The notes below the pieces were generated by a model, which was not told the DNA's origin, made no database searches, and was given only the letters and a program-made list of their open reading frames with translations. This document shows positions 10,082-18,876 of a DNA stretch of 37,665 bases, piece after piece. The stretch is taken from the NCBI GenBank assembly GCA_003240625.1, contig QFMX01000016.1, forward strand, positions 1 through 37,665. The letters run 5' to 3'. A program made the position numbers and the translations under genes. Within the stretch, counting starts at the first letter, position 1; each line of letters opens with the position of its first letter. This stretch comes from Sphingomonas taxi (GTDB lineage: Bacteria; Pseudomonadota; Alphaproteobacteria; Sphingomonadales; Sphingomonadaceae).

Positions 10082-10912
10082 TTAACCCTCCAACCAATCG
10101 GTTGTGATCTCGCCTTTATGCCCCTCCGGCGCCAGCACGGCGCGCAGGGCTCCCAGCAGAGGTGGTAGCGCCTGTATGAAGGCGTAGGGCGGGTTGACGA
10201 TATAAAGGCCTGCGCCATTATAGATGCCGTGCTGATCGTCATCGTACAGCCAATGCTCCACACTCAGCAATTTCGGGATACCGATTTGGCGTAACTGCTC
10301 CTTCCACCGCCGATGCGCGGCGCGGTCTTTCAGCGGATACCAGATCATCGTCACGCCGTGCGCCCATTTACGGTAAGCAGCGGCGAGAGTGGCCGTGATA
10401 CGTGCGCGGTCATCGGGCTGCTCGTACGGCGGGTCGACCACCACCACACCGCGCGCGGTTCGGGGCGGCAGCGTCGCCAGCCAAAGCTCGTAGGCGTCTC
10501 GCTCATGCACGGCAGCGGATGTGTCGCGCATCACGCCGCGCAGAGTATAGGCGTCCTGGGGATGCTTTTCGTTCAGGATGAGAAAATCCTGCGGGCGCAG
10601 TAGCTGCGCCAGGATCCGCGGCGAGCCGGGGTAGAACCGTGGCTCGGCTCCGGCATTCACCGCCTGCACGACGGCGCGGTAGTCGTTCAGCAAGGAGTTC
10701 GTGTCGGCAAAGGCCCGCAGCACGCCCTGCGTGGACTCGCCGGTGCGTTGTGCATCCTCGCCGTCGAGGTCGTACAGCCCGCAGCCGGCATGGGTGTCGA
10801 TCAGGGTCAGCGCACCCGGTTTTTGCTGCAGCGCCCGCACGAGGGCGATCAGTAGGCTGTGTTTCACGACGTCGGCACTGTTGCCGGCATGGAAGGAATG
10901 GCGATAATTCAT
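10082..10912 (-). CDS. rlmJ: 23S rRNA (adenine(2030)-N(6))-methyltransferase RlmJ
   Basis: A cytoplasmic SAM-dependent enzyme that methylates N6 of A2030 in 23S rRNA. The N-terminus MNYRHSFHAGNSADVVKH is the family signature and fixes the start at the ATG at 10912, although the frame stays open further upstream. Residues with DTHAGCGLYDL form the SAM-binding motif, EKHPQDAYTLR is a conserved family stretch, and VVVDPPYEQ is catalytic motif IV (DPPY), as expected for N6-adenine methylation. Its 276 residues match the usual length of about 280. It stands alone on the minus strand with an AGGA-like sequence about 12 bases ahead of the start. It is a housekeeping gene unrelated to its neighbours. 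Confidence 0.95.
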   Translation of the reverse strand: MNYRHSFHAGNSADVVKHSLLIALVRALQQKPGALTLIDTHAGCGLYDLDGEDAQRTGESTQGVLRAFADTNSLLNDYRAVVQAVNAGAEPRFYPGSPRILAQLLRPQDFLILNEKHPQDAYTLRGVMRDTSAAVHERDAYELWLATLPPRTARGVVVVDPPYEQPDDRARITATLAAAYRKWAHGVTMIWYPLKDRAAHRRWKEQLRQIGIPKLLSVEHWLYDDDQHGIYNGAGLYIVNPPYAFIQALPPLLGALRAVLAPEGHKGEITTDWLEG

Positions 10913-11323
10913 TGCGACTCGAAATCCTGACGATCTACCTTTATACGCGCCCCTTGGCGCGGTTGCCGAGCGCGAGGCGACCGAAGTCACCGCGCCGGTG
11001 CTGGTATAAAGTCGGGCGGAAACCTTCAACGGACTTGTGCGCAAGGCCTTGAGCCGGCGTTAGCGGTCGCCACCAAGAAGGGAGGCGCGAGGCTCCGGGA
11101 GCGGCGCTGCCCCACAGTCGGTCACTCTGGGGGCCGTGTGCGCTTTCCGACTCCAGACGGTCGTTCATGGCGTTAGCCTCGACTTACCGCCGATGCGACT
11201 ATCCCAGAAATGATCGGCTCGTTGCCGAGACACCTCGAAAAAGCCGAGTTTGAACGGCTCCAAACGATCCGCAAATTCGGACGATTGTTAAGGACGTACG
11301 GCGCGCAAAGGGCATCGCTCAAG
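10913..11323. other. Intergenic, no supported gene
   Basis: About 410 bases upstream of rlmJ and downstream of the LysR gene. It must contain the rlmJ promoter. Two short open frames are present: 75 codons on minus at 10941-11168, and 39 codons on plus at 11210-11329 overlapping the LysR 3' end. Neither shows a recognisable family or a convincing ribosome binding site. Confidence 0.6.
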
Positions 11324-12232
11324 TCATAACGGCACGCGAGCGGCGAGGAAGTCGACGAACACGCGGACGCGCGCCGGCATGTTGATGCCGCCGACGAAGA
11401 CCGCGTGGATGAGTTCGACGTCTCCTGGGTTGAACTCCTCGAAGATCGGCATCAGCCGGCCGGCGGCGATGTCGTCGGCGACGCTGAATGCGCCGACGCG
11501 CGCGATCCCGACGCCGGCCAGCGCGAGTTGACCGAGCGTCTCGCCATTGTTCGCCTCGATGTTGCCCTTCACCGACAGCGCCAGGTCGCGGCCGTCGCGC
11601 CGGAACGGCCAGACCGGCTCGATCCGGCGAAAGTTGAAGTTGAGGCAGTTGTGGTCGCGCAGGTCTTCGGGCGTGGCCGGCACGCCGCAGCGCGCGAGAT
11701 AGGCTGGCGAGGCGACGATCACGCGACCGCTTTCGCCGAGCTTGCGCGCGGTGAGCGGGCTGTCGGCCAACGGACCGAAGCGGACCGCAACGTCCGCCTG
11801 ACCCGCAGCGACGTCGACGATCGCATCGCTCAGCGCGAAATCGAGCAGGATCTGCGGATAGAGCCCGACGAATTCGCCGAGCAGCGGGACGACGCACAAA
11901 CGGCCGTGCGAGAGCGCCGCGCTGACCCGCAACCGGCCGCGGGGCGCGCCCTGGTCGGCGATCTGCTGTTCGGCGTCGTCGAGATCGGCGAGGATCCGGC
12001 GCGCGCTCTGGAAATAGGCCTGCCCCTCCGCGGTCGGTGTGAGCGCGCGGGTCGAGCGTAGGAGCAGCCGGACGCCGAGGCGCGCCTCGATCCGGTCGAT
12101 CGACCGCGCGACCGCCGATGGGGTCAGCCCCAGCACGCGACCCGCCCCTGAAAAACTCCCCGTGCGCATCACCGCCGCGAAGATCTCCAACGCGCGGGCA
12201 CGATCGGCGCCGGGCACCATCTTTGCGTCCAT
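11324..12232 (-). CDS. LysR family transcriptional regulator
   Basis: A 302-residue DNA-binding regulator. The N-terminal winged HTH is clear (ALEIFAAVMRTGSFSGAGRVL, then LTPSAVARSIDRIEARLGVRLL and RSTRALTPTAEG). It is followed by a periplasmic-binding-protein-like effector domain (GRLRVSAALSHGR, ADVAVRFGPLADSPLTARKLG, LALAGVGIARVG). The start at 12232 is chosen because AAGGA lies 8 bases ahead; an upstream in-frame ATG lacks such a site. The sequence falls in the CrgA/AaeR-like subgroup that often regulates a neighbouring oxidoreductase or efflux gene. It is divergent from the aldo/keto reductase with 83 bases between, so control of that reductase and the MFS gene is the natural inference. 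The effector is unknown. Confidence 0.93.
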   Translation of the reverse strand: MDAKMVPGADRARALEIFAAVMRTGSFSGAGRVLGLTPSAVARSIDRIEARLGVRLLLRSTRALTPTAEGQAYFQSARRILADLDDAEQQIADQGAPRGRLRVSAALSHGRLCVVPLLGEFVGLYPQILLDFALSDAIVDVAAGQADVAVRFGPLADSPLTARKLGESGRVIVASPAYLARCGVPATPEDLRDHNCLNFNFRRIEPVWPFRRDGRDLALSVKGNIEANNGETLGQLALAGVGIARVGAFSVADDIAAGRLMPIFEEFNPGDVELIHAVFVGGINMPARVRVFVDFLAARVPL

Positions 12233-12244
12233 GTCAAAAATCCT

Positions 12245-12277
12245 TCGCCACGCCACAGGCTAATACGGCGACGGCGA
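12245..12277. promoter_or_regulatory. Imperfect dyad in the LysR/AKR divergent promoter
   Basis: Between the two divergent starts, TCGCC-A-CGCC on the left mirrors GGCG-AC-GGCGA on the right around a 12-base centre containing TAATAC, a possible -10 element for the reductase. The placement fits an autoregulatory LysR operator. The arms are GC-rich, so chance similarity is possible. Confidence 0.35.
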
Positions 12278-12315
12278 CACGTCCATCTATGCGTCGACAT
12301 CATGGGGATATGGGT

Positions 12316-13350
12316 ATGGACTATCGGCAATTGGGATCATCGGGGCTGCGGGTGCCCGTGCTGAGCTTCGGCACGGGCACGTTCGGCGGCACCGGCCCGC
12401 TGTTCGGCGCGTGGGGCCGCAGCGACGAGACCGAGGCGCGGCGGCTGGTCGACGTCTGCCTCGAGGCGGGCGTGACGCTGTTCGACACCGCCGACGTCTA
12501 TTCGAACGGCGCGTCGGAAGCGGTCCTCGGCGCGGCGATCAAGGGGCGGCGCGAGCATGTGCTTATCTCGACCAAGACCGGCCTGCCGATGGGCGACGGA
12601 CCGCAGGACTGGGGCGCGTCGCGCACGCGGCTGATCCGCGCGGTCGAGGAGTCGCTGCGGCGGCTCGGCACGGATCATATCGACTTGCTCCAGCTCCACG
12701 CGTTCGACGCGTCGACCCCGACCGAGGAGCTGATGGGGACGCTCGACGCGCTGATCGCGGCGGGCAAGGTGCGCTATGCCGGCGTGTCCAACTATCCCGG
12801 CTGGCAGGTGGCGAAGGCGCAGGGGATCGCCGACCGGCACAGCTGGCCACGCCTCGTCGCGCACCAGGTCTATTATTCGCTGATCGGCCGCGCCTATGAG
12901 GCGGACCTGATGCCGATGGGCGCCGACCAGGGTGTCGGCGCGCTGGTCTGGAGCCCGCTCGGCTGGGGGCGGCTGACCGGCAGGATCGGGCGCGACCGGC
13001 CGATCCCGGCAGGCAGCCGCCTGCACGATACGGAGCAGTTCGCGCCGCCGGTCGAGACCGAGCATCTCTACCGCGTGATCGACGTGCTGGAGGCGGTCGC
13101 GGCGGAGACGGGCAAGACGGTGCCGCAGGTTGCGATCAACTGGCTGTTGCGCCGCCCGACGGTCGCGTCGGTGATCATCGGCGCGCGCAACGAGGCGCAG
13201 TTGCGCGACAATCTCGGCGCGGTCGGCTGGGCCTTGTCGGTCGACCAGATCGCCGCGCTGGATGCGGCGAGCGACGTGCTGCCGCCCTACCCGCATACGC
13301 CGTACCGCCAGCAGGAGGGCTTTGCCCGCCTGAATCCGGCGCTGGTCTGA
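12316..13350 (+). CDS. Aldo/keto reductase
   Basis: An NADPH-dependent oxidoreductase of the AKR superfamily, 344 residues, cytoplasmic TIM barrel. The catalytic tetrad can be placed: Asp57 and Tyr62 (FDTADVYSNG), Lys87 (STKTG) and His128 (LLQLHAFD). The C-terminal cofactor region (VASVIIGARNEAQLRDNLGAVGW) is typical. The opening MDYRQLGSSGLRVPVLSFGTGTFGG matches the family N-terminus. I chose the ATG at 12316 because GGGG lies 8 bases ahead; ATG at 12310 is the alternative. The MFS gene follows 11 bases after the stop, so both are likely co-transcribed and controlled by the divergent LysR protein. The substrate cannot be told from sequence; relatives reduce aldehydes or sugar-like ketones. 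Confidence 0.94.
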   Translation: MDYRQLGSSGLRVPVLSFGTGTFGGTGPLFGAWGRSDETEARRLVDVCLEAGVTLFDTADVYSNGASEAVLGAAIKGRREHVLISTKTGLPMGDGPQDWGASRTRLIRAVEESLRRLGTDHIDLLQLHAFDASTPTEELMGTLDALIAAGKVRYAGVSNYPGWQVAKAQGIADRHSWPRLVAHQVYYSLIGRAYEADLMPMGADQGVGALVWSPLGWGRLTGRIGRDRPIPAGSRLHDTEQFAPPVETEHLYRVIDVLEAVAAETGKTVPQVAINWLLRRPTVASVIIGARNEAQLRDNLGAVGWALSVDQIAALDAASDVLPPYPHTPYRQQEGFARLNPALV

Positions 13351-13361
13351 GGAGCAAAACG

Positions 13362-14537
13362 ATGAAGTTCAATCCCGGCCTGCTGGCCCTGTCAGTCGGT
13401 GCGTTCGGCATCGGCGTGACCGAATTCGCGCCGATGGGGCTGTTGCCCGTGATCGCGCATGATCTCGGCGTGTCGATCCCGACCGCCGGGCTGCTGATCA
13501 GTGCCTATGCACTGGGCGTCGTGATCGGTGCGCCGCTGATGACTCTGACGACCGGGCGCGTGCCGCGGCGGACCTTGCTGATCGCGCTTGCCGGCATCTT
13601 CACCGCCGGCAATCTGCTGGCGGCGGTGTCGACCGGATACGGCATGCTGATGGTCGCGCGGATCCTGACCTCGTTCAACCACGGCGCGTTCTTCGGCGTC
13701 GGTTCGATCGTCGCGGCCGGCCTGGTGCCGGCCGAGCGCCGCGCCGGCGCGGTGGCGGCGATGTTCATGGGGCTGACGATCGCCAACGTCGTCGGCGTGC
13801 CGCTCGCGACCTGGGCGGGCGAGCATCTCGGCTGGCGCGCGTCGTTCTGGGGCATTGCCGGGCTCGGCATTGCGACGATGGCGGCATTGCGCCTGACGCT
13901 GCCGCCTTTACCGGCGCCGGCGGGCAGCGACGCGATGAGCGAGCTGCGGGTGCTGACCCGAGGCTCGGTGCTCCGCGCGCTCGGCATGACGGTCGTCGGC
14001 GCGAGCGCGATGTTCACCGTCTTCACCTATATCACGCCGATCCTGCGCGAGGTGACGCACGCGTCGCTCGGCTTCGTCACCGCGATGCTGGTGACGTACG
14101 GCGTCGGTCTGACGGTCGGCAACTGGCTCGGCGGGCGGTTCGCCGATCGGTCGGTCGACCGGACGCTGATCGTGACGCTCGCCGCTCTGGCGGTGATCCT
14201 CGCGGCGTTCGCGGTCTTCATGCCGCTGAAGACGCCGACCGCGATCCTGATCCTCCTTTGGGGCATTGCCAGTTTCGCACTCGTCCCGCCGCTTCAGATC
14301 CGCGTGATGCAGGCGGCGGCGGATGCGCCGAACCTCGCCTCGGCGATGAACATCGGCGCGTTCAATCTGGGCAATGCGATCGGCGCGGCGCTTGGCGGCG
14401 GCGTGATCGCAGCGGGGCTGGGATTTCCCGCCGTGGCGCTGGCTGGCGCGGCATCGGCGGCGCTGGGCTTGGTTGCCGTGATCGTCAGTGTCCGGAGGCA
14501 ATCGGCGAAGATTGGCTCGGCACGTTGTGAAACATGA
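13362..14537 (+). CDS. MFS transporter, DHA1 (AraJ/YdhP-like) family
   Basis: A 391-residue inner-membrane proton-coupled exporter with about 12 hydrophobic segments. The start MKFNPGLLALSVGAFGIGVTEF and the following PMGLLPVIAHDLGVSIPTAG, together with AYALGVVIGAPLM and the loop GRVPRRTLL between helices 2 and 3, are characteristic of the AraJ/YdhP/PbuE-like DHA1 group. These proteins export sugars, purines or drugs; the substrate here is unknown. The gene lies 11 bases behind the aldo/keto reductase with GGAG before its ATG, so it is the second gene of that operon. The pair suggests detoxification of a small carbonyl compound by reduction and export; this is inference from context only. Confidence 0.92.
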   Translation: MKFNPGLLALSVGAFGIGVTEFAPMGLLPVIAHDLGVSIPTAGLLISAYALGVVIGAPLMTLTTGRVPRRTLLIALAGIFTAGNLLAAVSTGYGMLMVARILTSFNHGAFFGVGSIVAAGLVPAERRAGAVAAMFMGLTIANVVGVPLATWAGEHLGWRASFWGIAGLGIATMAALRLTLPPLPAPAGSDAMSELRVLTRGSVLRALGMTVVGASAMFTVFTYITPILREVTHASLGFVTAMLVTYGVGLTVGNWLGGRFADRSVDRTLIVTLAALAVILAAFAVFMPLKTPTAILILLWGIASFALVPPLQIRVMQAAADAPNLASAMNIGAFNLGNAIGAALGGGVIAAGLGFPAVALAGAASAALGLVAVIVSVRRQSAKIGSARCET

Positions 14538-14619
14538 AGACAGCGGGGACGTAGAAAGCCCGTTACTGCCGCTCCACTGCAGGCGTGATTTTAGGCACAA
14601 AATTACTATTCTGAAAAGA

Positions 14620-14647
14620 GGTGGTCATTCGCAAAAAGATGACCGCC
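14620..14647 (+). terminator. Hairpin downstream of the MFS gene
   Basis: GGTGGTCAT and ATGACCGCC pair as a 9-base stem with one G-U pair around a 10-base loop, about 80 bases after the MFS stop codon. Only a weak T-containing tail (CTTAACTT) follows, so termination is possible but not certain. Confidence 0.4.
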
Positions 14648-14755
14648 CTTAACTTCTGCCATTCGTTCAGCGAACGTGACTTCCAATAAAGTGCGATAAC
14701 GCGATAGTCAGAAGTCGACCGTTGCCGACAGCCTAGGCGGCGGCCTTCCTGCGGA

Positions 14756-15889
14756 TTGGCGTATTCCCCTGCGTACACCGTCGTGGCCGCGCGGTCGGTG
14801 CCGGGCATGAAGCTGAACTGGGTGCCGTACACGGTGATCACCGACTTCTCGGATCCGCGCGAGCGGCTGAGCGCGATGAAACAGCGGCTGGTCGAGGCTG
14901 CGCCCGCGCTGGAACGGCGTCCGCTACGGCTCAGCATCCTGCCGTCCGAACTGGCGGGACGGCGCGATCTGGTCGGTGCGATGCGGCTCACCGATGGCTC
15001 CTTCGTCACCTTTCGCGTCAGTCCGTATATCGCCTCGCCGCCCGGGCTGGGCATCACGACGGCGGCGCATCTGGCGCTGACGGGGCTCGTGCTGCTGATC
15101 GCGCTGCTGATGATCCGCGCCTTGATCCGGCCGCTAGGCGAGCTTGCCGATGCCGCCGACGCGACGCACCCCGGCCAGCCCGCTACCGTCCGCATCCAAG
15201 GGCCTAACGAAGTGCGCCGCGTCGCGACGGCCTTCGCTGCCATGCAGACCCGCCTGCTGCATATGGTCGAGGATCATACGCAGTCGCTGATCGCGGTATC
15301 GCATGATCTGCGCACGCCGATCCAGCGGCTGCGGCTGCGAACGGCGCTGCTCGACGATACCGATCCCCGCGACGCGATGACCGGCGACCTGATCGAGATG
15401 GAGCGCATCATCGAATCGACGCTCGCCTATATACGCCACGACCAGCACGAAGCCGCACGCCTGGTTGATATCGCAGCACTCGTCGCGACCGCCGTCGACA
15501 ACACCGCTGATACCGGTGCCGCGATATCCTTCCACGGCTGCGACGAACTATTGGCAACGACGCGGCCGACCATGCTGCGCCGTATCCTCGTCAACCTGAT
15601 CGACAACGCCACGCGCCATGCCAATCGGATCGAAGTCGCGCTTGCGTTCGACGAACAGAACTACGTCATCGCCGTGGACGATGATGGTGCCGGTATCCCC
15701 CCGCATCGTCGTGCCGAAGCGTTGCTGCCGTTTCGTCGCCTCGAAGACGGTCGTGGCTGCACAAGCGGCGGAGCCGGTCTCGGCCTCGCGACGAGCAGCA
15801 AAGCGGCATCTGCACTCGGCGGCACCCTGTTCCTTCAAGATGGGCGACTAGGTGGTTTACGCGCGGAGGTGACGCTACCCATAAGCTGA
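14756..15889 (+). pseudogene. Sensor histidine kinase, N-terminally truncated and orphan
   Basis: The C-terminal part of an EnvZ-type two-component kinase. From a TTG at 14756 there are 377 residues. They begin inside what looks like the periplasmic sensor domain, followed by one transmembrane helix (about 104-122), a HAMP linker (IRPLGELADAADATHPG), the H-box with phospho-acceptor His183 (AVSHDLRTPIQRLRLR), N-box (RILVNLIDNATRHA), G1 (VDDDGAGIPPHRR) and G2 (SGGAGLGLATSSKAA). The ATP-binding core looks intact. Related kinases start with a cytoplasmic tail and a first helix, which are absent. The frame is closed by a stop at 14705-14707 and the bases before 14756 do not encode a helix. No response regulator gene is adjacent. 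I call it a 5'-truncated remnant; it could still be expressed from TTG or GTG starts. Confidence 0.7.
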
Positions 15890-16071
15890 CGACAGATCGC
15901 GCGATACGATGGAATCACCTTGCGCTGGTTCGGAGGACCCATAGTCGGACGCTGAAAGGCTCCTCGCTGCTCCCCAACTCCGGTCACACGTTCAATCTCA
16001 AACCCGGCGTGATTGGGTCGAGCCCCCGTACCCGGTTACAGCAATATCTTTATCTGCTACCTCCCCGGCCG

Positions 16072-16404
16072 ATGCGTAGGCTGTTGCCTTTCCTTGCCTG
16101 TCTGATGCTCGTCCTGACCGCGTGGGTCGGGGTGGCGCATGCGGCTGAAGTCGGCGGATGCATCGAGACGAGCCAGTACGAAGCTGCGTTGCACGTCGAT
16201 GGCGACGGCGATCAGGTCGCCGCCGATACCGACAAGGGGTATCCACATCATCATGGGAGCTGCCACGCGCACCACATGAGCGCGCCGGATGCCGACACGC
16301 TTGCCGGCACGACTGGTCCGGCCGGCTCGACGCTCGCGTCCGGTGCCGACGTCATGCTCATCGGCCGCGATGCCGACACCGCCTTGAGACCGCCGCAGGC
16401 CTGA
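16072..16404 (+). CDS. Small His-rich periplasmic protein of the czc operon
   Basis: A 110-residue protein of no family I can name. MRRLLPFLACLMLVLTAWVG followed by VAHA is a clear Sec signal peptide, so the mature part (from about residue 25) is periplasmic. It contains two cysteines and a dense metal-ligand cluster, YPHHHGSCHAHHMS, in the middle. The ATG at 16072 is preferred over an upstream one at 16009 because it starts the signal peptide directly. It sits 55 bases ahead of czcC on the same strand. Position and ligands suggest a periplasmic metal-binding or sensing accessory for the efflux pump, in the manner of other small proteins heading cnr/czc operons. This is inference; no homology to a characterised protein is claimed. 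Confidence 0.7.
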   Translation: MRRLLPFLACLMLVLTAWVGVAHAAEVGGCIETSQYEAALHVDGDGDQVAADTDKGYPHHHGSCHAHHMSAPDADTLAGTTGPAGSTLASGADVMLIGRDADTALRPPQA

Positions 16405-16459
16405 CGCTTCGATCGGGTGCGCCGTGCGCGCCCGCGTCCTCGTCGTCAGGAGCATCCCA

Positions 16460-17722
16460 ATGCATCGCATCATCGCGGCCGCCATGGTCGCAGGGGTCTG
16501 CGCATCGTCGCTGCAGGCCCAGACCAGTCCGCCGGCCTCGGCGGAACCGGTCCTCACGCTCGCCGAGGCGCTGGCCCGCGCCGGCGCATCCTCGCCCTTC
16601 CAGGATGCGGCATCCGCCGGAGTCCGTGCCGCCGACGCACAGCGCCGCGTCGCCGCGCTACGTCCGAACCCGTCGATCATCGCCGAGGCCGAGAACGTCG
16701 CCGGAACCGGCATCTATCAGGGGCTGCGCTCGTCCGAGACGACCGTCGGCCTCGCGCTGCCACTCGAACGCGGGGGCAAGCGCAGCGCCCGGATCGCGCT
16801 CGCCGACGCGCAGATCGGCCGCGCCGGCCTCCAGGCCGACATCGCGCGCGCCGACCTGCGCCTGCGCGTCACGCAGATCTACATCGTCGCCGTCGCGGCA
16901 CAGCGCCGCATCGGGGTCGCCCGCGATCAGTTGGGCATCGCCACCGAGGTGCTGCGCGCCGCCAACATCCGGGTGCGCGCCGGTCGGGCATCACCTCTGG
17001 AGGAACAGCGCGCCGATGTCGCGCGCGTGGCAGCCGACGGTGCGGTGGAGCGCGCGGAGCGTTCGGCCGCCGTCGCCTCGACAAACCTCGCCCGACTTCT
17101 TGGTATCCCCGTAGGAGCGCTCGACGAGACCTGGTTCCAGCACGTGGATGCGATCCGCCAGTCGCCTGCTCCGGGCGCAGCGAGCACGCTGACGGCCGCC
17201 GCCGCTCGCGCGGATCTGGATACCGCGACGGCGCAGGTCCGTCTCGCGCGGAGCCAGCGCGTCCCGGACCTCACGCTCAGTGCCAGCGCCCGCCGGCTCG
17301 AACAGACCAACGACGTCGCGGCGGTCTTCGGCCTCTCGATCCCGCTCGCCGTCTTCAACGGCGGCCGTTCCGCCGTTGCCGTGGCGGACGCCCAGCGCGA
17401 CCAGACGGATGCGTTGCGCCGCGTGGCTCTGCTCGACGCCGAACAAGACATCGCCGGCGCGCAGGCCGATGCGGCGAACGCCGCCACGACGGCGCGCAAC
17501 GCCGCCGGCCCTGCCCTCGCCGCCGCACAGGAAGCCGCGCGGATCGCCCGCATCGGCTACCGCGAAGGCAAGTTCGGCCAGCTCGATCTGCTCGACGCCG
17601 AACGGACGCTTCTCGAAACCCGGACGGCCGCAATCGATGCGCTGGCCGCCTATCATGACGCACGGGCGCGTCTCGAGCGGCTCACCGCCGACGCACCTTC
17701 GCCCAAGGACACCGATCGATGA
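16460..17722 (+). CDS. czcC: CzcC-like outer-membrane channel of heavy-metal RND efflux (TolC family)
   Basis: The outer-membrane component of a tripartite heavy-metal exporter, 420 residues. The start at 16460 has AGGAG 7 bases ahead and opens a signal peptide (MHRIIAAAMVAGVCASSLQAQ); a GTG further upstream is less good. Two outer-membrane efflux repeats are present: LTLAEALARAG...AAALRPNPSIIAEAENV with LERGGKRSARIALADAQI in the first, and ARSQRVPDLTLSASARR with LAVFNGGRSAVAVADAQRDQ in the second. Long Ala-rich helical stretches form the periplasmic tunnel. The stop overlaps the czcB start by four bases (ATGA), so translation is coupled. Confidence 0.9.
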   Translation: MHRIIAAAMVAGVCASSLQAQTSPPASAEPVLTLAEALARAGASSPFQDAASAGVRAADAQRRVAALRPNPSIIAEAENVAGTGIYQGLRSSETTVGLALPLERGGKRSARIALADAQIGRAGLQADIARADLRLRVTQIYIVAVAAQRRIGVARDQLGIATEVLRAANIRVRAGRASPLEEQRADVARVAADGAVERAERSAAVASTNLARLLGIPVGALDETWFQHVDAIRQSPAPGAASTLTAAAARADLDTATAQVRLARSQRVPDLTLSASARRLEQTNDVAAVFGLSIPLAVFNGGRSAVAVADAQRDQTDALRRVALLDAEQDIAGAQADAANAATTARNAAGPALAAAQEAARIARIGYREGKFGQLDLLDAERTLLETRTAAIDALAAYHDARARLERLTADAPSPKDTDR

Positions 17723-18873
17723 ACAGCCCCATCATACGGGCGATCGCGCCCTTCGCCATCACCTTGGCCGTCGCCGGCTGCGGACGCTCGCCCGAACAGG
17801 CGACCAATGCCAGCGCCGAAACGGGTGCCGAAAAAGACACGGACCCGGGCGATCCTGCCATCGCCACTCTGTCGGCTCAGCAGATCGCGGGCGCCGGCAT
17901 CGAGGTGACCCGTCCGACGGTGGGCGGCGTGGCCGGCGCGATCGAGCTGCCGGCGACGATCGAAGGCGATCCGCAGGGCGTCCAGGTCGTGTCTGCCCCG
18001 ATCGGCGGCAGGCTGGTCTCGCTCACCAGAAATCTCGGTCAGTCGATCGGCCGCGGCGAGACGCTGGCGATCATCGAAAGCCGCGAGGCGGCCTCGCTCA
18101 ACGCCGAGGTGGAGGCGGCCGGGGCGCGGTCCGCGCTTGCCCAGTCGAACCTTCGTCGCGAGCAACGACTCTTCGCCGAACGCGTGTCGCCCGAGCAGGA
18201 TCTCGTCGCCGCACGCACCGCCGCGACCGAAGCCAGCATCGCGCTCCGTCTCGCGCGGCAGCAATTGTCGGCCACCGGCGGCGGCGGTGGAGCGCTCAAT
18301 CGCATCGCGGTGCGCTCACCCCTCGCCGGTCAGGTGATCGCCCGATCCGCAACGCTCGGCCAGCAGGTCGCCCCCGACGCCGAGCTTTTCCGTGTCGCCA
18401 ACCTCGCCAGGGTATCGGTGACGATGTCGCTCGTGCCCGCCGACGCCGGACGCGTGAAGCCTGGCGCGCGCGTCGAGGTGACATCCGCCGGCCGCCGTCA
18501 GGACGGCCGCGTCACCTTCGTCTCGCCGATCCTCGACGAGACCACGCGCCTGGTTCCGGTGATCGCCACGATCGACAATGCGGGCGGCACGTGGCGTGTC
18601 GGCGAGAATGTCGGCGTCTCGGTCCTGCTGCCGGCCAGCGGCGACCGCAGCGTCGCCGTACCCTCCGCCGCCGTGCAGATGATCGGCGACAAACCGCACG
18701 TGTTCGTCCGGACCGCGACCGGCTTCCGCGCCACGCCGGTGACGCTCGGCCGCACCAATGGCGGCGCGGTCACCGTGACCGCGGGCCTCACGGGCGAGGA
18801 GCGCATCGCCTCCACCAACTCGTTCACGCTCAAGGCCGAACTCGGCAAAAGCGCCGCGAAGGATGAGGATTAA
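17719..18873 (+). CDS. czcB: CzcB-like RND periplasmic adaptor (membrane fusion) lipoprotein
   Basis: A 384-residue adaptor linking the inner-membrane pump to the outer-membrane channel. The N-terminus ends in the lipobox LAVAGC, with Cys21 the probable lipidation site. The lipoyl/barrel-sandwich halves are visible (VVSAPIGGRLVSLTRNLGQS with GETLAIIESREAA; IAVRSPLAGQVIARSATLGQ), separated by an alpha-hairpin (VEAAGARSALAQSNLRREQR). Beta-barrel (VSVTMSLVPADAGRVKPGA) and membrane-proximal domains (VAVPSAAVQMIGDKPHVFV) follow. It lacks the extra His-rich N-terminal zinc-binding arm of classical CzcB; the His-rich small protein upstream might substitute for it (inference). It overlaps czcC by four bases and czcA starts 3 bases after its stop. 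Confidence 0.92.
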   Translation: MNSPIIRAIAPFAITLAVAGCGRSPEQATNASAETGAEKDTDPGDPAIATLSAQQIAGAGIEVTRPTVGGVAGAIELPATIEGDPQGVQVVSAPIGGRLVSLTRNLGQSIGRGETLAIIESREAASLNAEVEAAGARSALAQSNLRREQRLFAERVSPEQDLVAARTAATEASIALRLARQQLSATGGGGGALNRIAVRSPLAGQVIARSATLGQQVAPDAELFRVANLARVSVTMSLVPADAGRVKPGARVEVTSAGRRQDGRVTFVSPILDETTRLVPVIATIDNAGGTWRVGENVGVSVLLPASGDRSVAVPSAAVQMIGDKPHVFVRTATGFRATPVTLGRTNGGAVTVTAGLTGEERIASTNSFTLKAELGKSAAKDED

Positions 18874-18876
18874 CTC

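Noticed and set aside
11210..11329. 39-codon plus-strand ORF overlapping the LysR 3' end
   Set aside because: The peptide is basic and plausible, but no ribosome binding site or family could be seen and it overlaps a real gene on the opposite strand.
16009..16071. MerR-type operator upstream of the czc operon (GGGT-N11-ACCC)
   Set aside because: The arms are only four bases, -35/-10 spacing is unclear, and no MerR gene is nearby.
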